Below the pieces are notes generated by a model, which saw only the letters and a list, made by a program, of their open reading frames with translations, ran no database searches and was not told the DNA's origin. A program made the translations under genes and the position numbers. From the NCBI RefSeq assembly GCF_004104015.1, contig NZ_RYFV01000015.1, forward strand, positions 1-64,000: a DNA stretch of 64,000 nucleotides. The letters run 5' to 3'. This document shows, piece by piece, positions 61,215 through 64,000 of this stretch (position 1 is the first letter of the stretch; every line of letters begins with the position of its first letter). This DNA comes from Actinomyces oricola (GTDB lineage Bacteria > Actinomycetota > Actinomycetes > Actinomycetales > Actinomycetaceae).

Positions 61215-62909
61215 TCAGCTGTCCTTCTCCTCCGGCTCCTGTGGTGCGGTCGGCATGGTGGACTCGGTGATTGCGGGGATCTCGGCCGTCTCGGCGGCGT
61301 CAGCCGCCTTCGTCGCCTTAGTGGCCCTCACCGCGGAGGTGGTCTTCACCTTGTGAACCTCGGGCTTCTTGGTCCCGGGCTTGACAATGGTCTTGACCTT
61401 GCCCGAGACCTGCGCCCCGGCCCTAGCATCGCGCTCAGCGTAGATCTCCTGCTCATTGGTTGAGATCACGCTTGTCTCCTCGCCGCTTCCGCGCCGTTGC
61501 ACGCCGCGCGGCGCGGCGTCTTGAATGCCCTCGCCGGCGATGTCGTCGCGGGCCAGGATCCGGCGCCGACGCACCTTGTCCCGCCGGGCGCGCCGCACTG
61601 GGGAACGGCCCTTGGCGGCGGCGCGCAGGCGCGCAGCCTCAATGGGGTCGTTCTCGACGGGGACTTGGATGGACGTGCCCTCGACCGGCGCGGCCGCAGC
61701 GGGCTGCTGAAGGGCGACGAGCTCCTCGGCCAGACGGGCGACCTGCTCCGGCTGCGGGTCGTGGCTGACCTCGACATTGTCGACCTCGACGCGGGTGCGC
61801 GGCAGGGCGTAGGGGGCCGTGGTCTGCATCCAGGTGACGAGCTCCTCACGCACATGGCACTGGAGTCCGAAGACGGTGGAGGCATCGGGGCCGGACAGGG
61901 CGATGCGCAGGGTCACGGTGCCCCCGGCGGTATCGGTGACGTCGAGGTTCGCCACGCGCCCGTCCCAGGCGGGGGCGGCGGCGACAATACGGGCCAGCTC
62001 GGCGCGGACGGCCGCCACGGGCACCCGCCAGTCGAGGTCCAGGGTGAGGGTGCCGGTGTGCTCGGTGCCGCGACGCGACCAGTTCGCGAAGGGGTTCTGC
62101 GTGAAGTGGGTCGAGGGGAGGATGACGCGCCGGTCATCCCATGAGCGCACCACCACATAAGTCAGGGTGATCTCCTCAATGGTGCCCTGCTCGTCGTCAA
62201 TGACCACGACGTCGCCCACCCGGATGGCGTCAGTGGTGGCCAATTGGATGCCGGCGAAGACGTTGCCGAGGGTGGACTGGGCGGCCAGACCGGCAACCAC
62301 CGAGACCAGACCGGCGGAGGCCAGGAGCGACCCCATGGCCACGCGGGCGCTGGGGAAGGTCATAACGCCGCCCACCGTGCCGCAAATAATGATGATGGCC
62401 TCGGCCACGCGCCGCATGATCTGAGTCTGGGTGGTCACGCGGTTGGCGCGTCCCTCGTCGCCCGCGGCGCGCACGGACTCCACGACACTGGACTCCAGGG
62501 CCTTGGCCAGCCCGACAATGAGCCAGGTGGCCGCCAGAATGACGCCAATGAGCAGGATGTGCTGGGTGGCCGTGGCCCAAGCGGGGGCGGACAGGTCGAC
62601 GACGGCGATCTGCGCCCCCAGGTAGGCGCCGGTGAGACCGCCCAGGCCGTAGGCGGAGTTGCGGCAGAAACGGGCGATCTCCGCCAGGATGGTGCGCTGC
62701 CGGCTCATGGAGCGCAGGACTGCAATGACAATGCCGGCGATAGCGATCCCCAGGATCGCCCCGAGCCCGGCCTTCCAGGCGAAAGCAAGTAAGTCGACAG
62801 TGGTTTCGACGACCGCTTCAGCGGCCTCCGAGGTGGCGTCGTCAGAGGGCGACGGTGTTGAGGGCTCCGCGGCAAGGAGCACCGGGGCGATTGCGCTCAG
62901 AAGATGCAT
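61215..62909 (-). CDS. mscS: Small-conductance mechanosensitive channel (MscS family)
   Basis: A 564-residue protein, longer than E. coli MscS (about 290). A probable signal-like segment and two or three helices precede the pore helix (ASAGLVSVVAGLAAQSTLGNVFAGIQLA), followed by the beta domain (DVVVIDDEQGTIEEITLTYVVVRSWDDRRVILPS), the standard MscS pattern. A long basic, disordered tail (about 400-564, KKPEVHKVKTTSAVRATKATKA) is added. It relieves turgor on osmotic downshock. Confidence 0.92.
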   Translation of the reverse strand: MHLLSAIAPVLLAAEPSTPSPSDDATSEAAEAVVETTVDLLAFAWKAGLGAILGIAIAGIVIAVLRSMSRQRTILAEIARFCRNSAYGLGGLTGAYLGAQIAVVDLSAPAWATATQHILLIGVILAATWLIVGLAKALESSVVESVRAAGDEGRANRVTTQTQIMRRVAEAIIIICGTVGGVMTFPSARVAMGSLLASAGLVSVVAGLAAQSTLGNVFAGIQLATTDAIRVGDVVVIDDEQGTIEEITLTYVVVRSWDDRRVILPSTHFTQNPFANWSRRGTEHTGTLTLDLDWRVPVAAVRAELARIVAAAPAWDGRVANLDVTDTAGGTVTLRIALSGPDASTVFGLQCHVREELVTWMQTTAPYALPRTRVEVDNVEVSHDPQPEQVARLAEELVALQQPAAAAPVEGTSIQVPVENDPIEAARLRAAAKGRSPVRRARRDKVRRRRILARDDIAGEGIQDAAPRGVQRRGSGEETSVISTNEQEIYAERDARAGAQVSGKVKTIVKPGTKKPEVHKVKTTSAVRATKATKAADAAETAEIPAITESTMPTAPQEPEEKDS

Positions 62910-63066
62910 GGGGGCACCGTACGAGCCCGGCCTGAGCCCAACCTGAGTGCCTGCTGAGGATGCAAAGACGTGTCCGACACCCCATCCGTAAACCGCGGCA
63001 CCTGTCGATTAAGCCTGGTATTTCGCCCATTGCTCCCGGAAACCCGCCCGCCGATTCCGGCTTTCT

Positions 63067-63103
63067 GGGATGAGACTGGCGCCCTCACCATCAGTCTCAT
63101 CCC
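63067..63103. terminator. 12-bp stem between the tRNA cluster and mscS
   Basis: GGGATGAGACTG pairs with CAGTCTCATCCC around a 13-nt loop. Confidence 0.45.
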
Positions 63104-63190
63104 GGCATGTCGGCTTGGGCCGGCGAGGCGCACGACGGGGCACTGGGCCGGTAGGACACCCGGCAGGGCACCGGGCCGGCGGGACGAACA

Positions 63191-63231
63191 GCGCGAGGCC
63201 CCGCGACCTTGTGGGTCGCGGGGCCTCGCGC
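63191..63231 (-). terminator. Perfect 18-bp hairpin after tRNA-Phe
   Basis: GCGCGAGGCCCCGCGACC and its exact complement around TTGTG, beginning two bases past the tRNA 3' end; terminator of the tRNA transcript. Confidence 0.75.
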
Positions 63232-63233
63232 AG

Positions 63234-63306
63234 TGGCTCCGACCGGCGTCGATCCGGTGACCTTTCGATTTTCAGTCGAACGCTCTACCAACTGAGCTAC
63301 AGAGCC
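63234..63306 (-). tRNA. tRNA-Phe(GAA)
   Basis: 73 nt; acceptor GGCTCTG/CGGAGCC (with one wobble), D arm GCTC/GAGC, anticodon loop CTGAAAA, T arm ACCGG ATCGACG CCGGT, discriminator A. CCA not encoded. Confidence 0.95.
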
Positions 63307-63355
63307 ATGGAACAGTGACGGCCCGATCATTCGTGACCGGGCCGGTCCTTATCCG

Positions 63356-63429
63356 CGACCTCGACGGGACTTGAACCCGCGACCTCCGCCGTGACAGGGC
63401 GGCGCGCTAACCAACTGCGCCACGAGGCC
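63356..63429 (-). tRNA. tRNA-Asp(GTC)
   Basis: 74 nt; acceptor GGCCTCG/CGAGGTC, anticodon loop CTGTCAC between CCGCC/GGCGG, T arm GCGGG TTCAAGT CCCGT, discriminator G. Confidence 0.95.
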
Positions 63430-63481
63430 TCGTGTGGCACGAAGCCGAGCCCTTGCGAGCTCTATACGCTCGCACGAACCG

Positions 63482-63554
63482 TACCCCCAACGGGATTCGA
63501 ACCCGTGCTACCGCCGTGAAAGGGCGGGGTCCTAGGCCGCTAGACGATGGGGGC
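63482..63554 (-). tRNA. tRNA-Glu(TTC)
   Basis: 73 nt; acceptor GCCCCCA/TGGGGGT, anticodon loop CTTTCAC, T loop TTCGAAT, discriminator A. It is the first gene of the Glu-Asp-Phe cluster in transcription order. Confidence 0.95.
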
Positions 63555-63726
63555 CTGTGCCCTTGGCGTCGTCGCGCCTCGAACCGGGTAGAACACTAAG
63601 GGGCGGCACGCGCGCCACGCAAATCTGTTCGACGTGACCCTCCTCACCGATCTTCGCGCGTCCTGTCCGGCAACCCGCAGGTCGAAGAGCGGCACCACTG
63701 TAGAGGCCATATGGAAGGCTCCCCCC

Positions 63727-64000
63727 ATGAGCCCCGTGCACCTGTCCAATGAGGCCTTCGAGGAGGCCGTGGCCGACGCCCTGGACCTCATTCCCGCAGA
63801 TCTCGCACAGGCCATGGACAACGTTGTCATCCTCGTCCTCGACGAACCCGACCCCGACATGCTGCGCCCCGAAGACCGCGATTCAGAAGGATTGCCGACC
63901 CTTCTGGGCCTATATGACGGCGTGCCCTTGACCGAGCGCGACGAGGGCTGGTCCATGGCCCTGCCCGACCGCATTCTCATCTTCCGCGGCCCCCTCCAGC
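63727..64000 (+). CDS. Zincin-like metallopeptidase family protein (3' end outside window)
   Basis: The first 91 residues: LSNEAFEEAVADALDLIPADLAQAMDNVVILVLDEPD, then LLGLYDGVPLTERD and LPDRILIFRGPLQ. This matches the small actinobacterial metallopeptidase family (PF06262-like), whose HExxH lies further downstream than the window reaches. AAGG stands before the ATG. Confidence 0.8.
   Translation, partial: MSPVHLSNEAFEEAVADALDLIPADLAQAMDNVVILVLDEPDPDMLRPEDRDSEGLPTLLGLYDGVPLTERDEGWSMALPDRILIFRGPLQ

Overview
The window is high-GC DNA (about 70% G+C in most genes) with GTG starts, strong Shine-Dalgarno sites and actinobacterial gene families: homologues of the mycobacterial ppk1-mutT1 pair, DUF2516, a DUF2342 zincin, a ClgR-type operator, and GTTCACC direct-repeat PHO boxes of the Streptomyces kind. 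It is a chromosomal segment of an actinobacterium, most likely Actinomycetaceae (Actinomyces sensu lato); the genus is an inference.

Layout. 1-2363: the tail of an unidentified gene, a 24-bp perfect hairpin, then a CRISPR array of 28 good 37-nt repeats plus two decayed ones on the left, so the leader is on the right. No cas gene lies to its right. 2658-8345: hpt, a DUF2342 zincin, dacB, ppa and an NlpC/P60 hydrolase. 8996-14340: metY-metX, an alpha/beta hydrolase and a RAMA-type protein. 14796-17504: ppdK. 17788-24256: a cluster of zinc-ribbon, SPFH and TPM proteins, one gene of which is split by a fresh IS1249-like element with an 8-bp target duplication. 24417-28287: an overlapping operon of one LuxR-type regulator and two sensor-kinase-like proteins. 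28581-35853: clpC and, upstream on the same strand, macro-domain, SRPBCC, dtd, DUF2516, ygfZ and nitrobindin-like genes, several with TAATG overlaps. 36051-47234: a membrane protein, an OmpR-type regulator, and the phosphate locus pstSCAB, mutT-phosphatase and ppk1, with a PHO box in front of pstS. 47552-49467: a hypothetical gene, a tRNA-Lys(UUU) gene interrupted by a complete 222-nt group I intron, and a putative exported flavodoxin. 49558-56763: an alpha-galactoside locus (ROK regulator, GH36 alpha-galactosidase, two ABC permeases, a binding lipoprotein). 56865-62909: small regulator and membrane genes, CPBP protease, AEC transporter, EEP nuclease, msrB and an MscS channel. 63234-63554: tRNA-Phe, -Asp, -Glu. 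The right edge cuts a metallopeptidase gene.

How the parts work together. The phosphate locus couples high-affinity uptake (PstSCAB) to storage as polyphosphate (Ppk1). The galactoside locus pairs import of an alpha-galactoside with its hydrolysis under a divergent ROK repressor; no ABC ATPase is encoded, so a shared one elsewhere is implied. metY and metX make homocysteine directly from sulfide and homoserine.

Most notable: the self-splicing intron in the anticodon of tRNA-Lys; the cas-less flank of the CRISPR array; three copies of a 60-66 bp palindrome whose arms co-vary; the zinc-ribbon/SPFH/TPM cluster; and many short tandem repeats placed at gene ends or inside coding regions.
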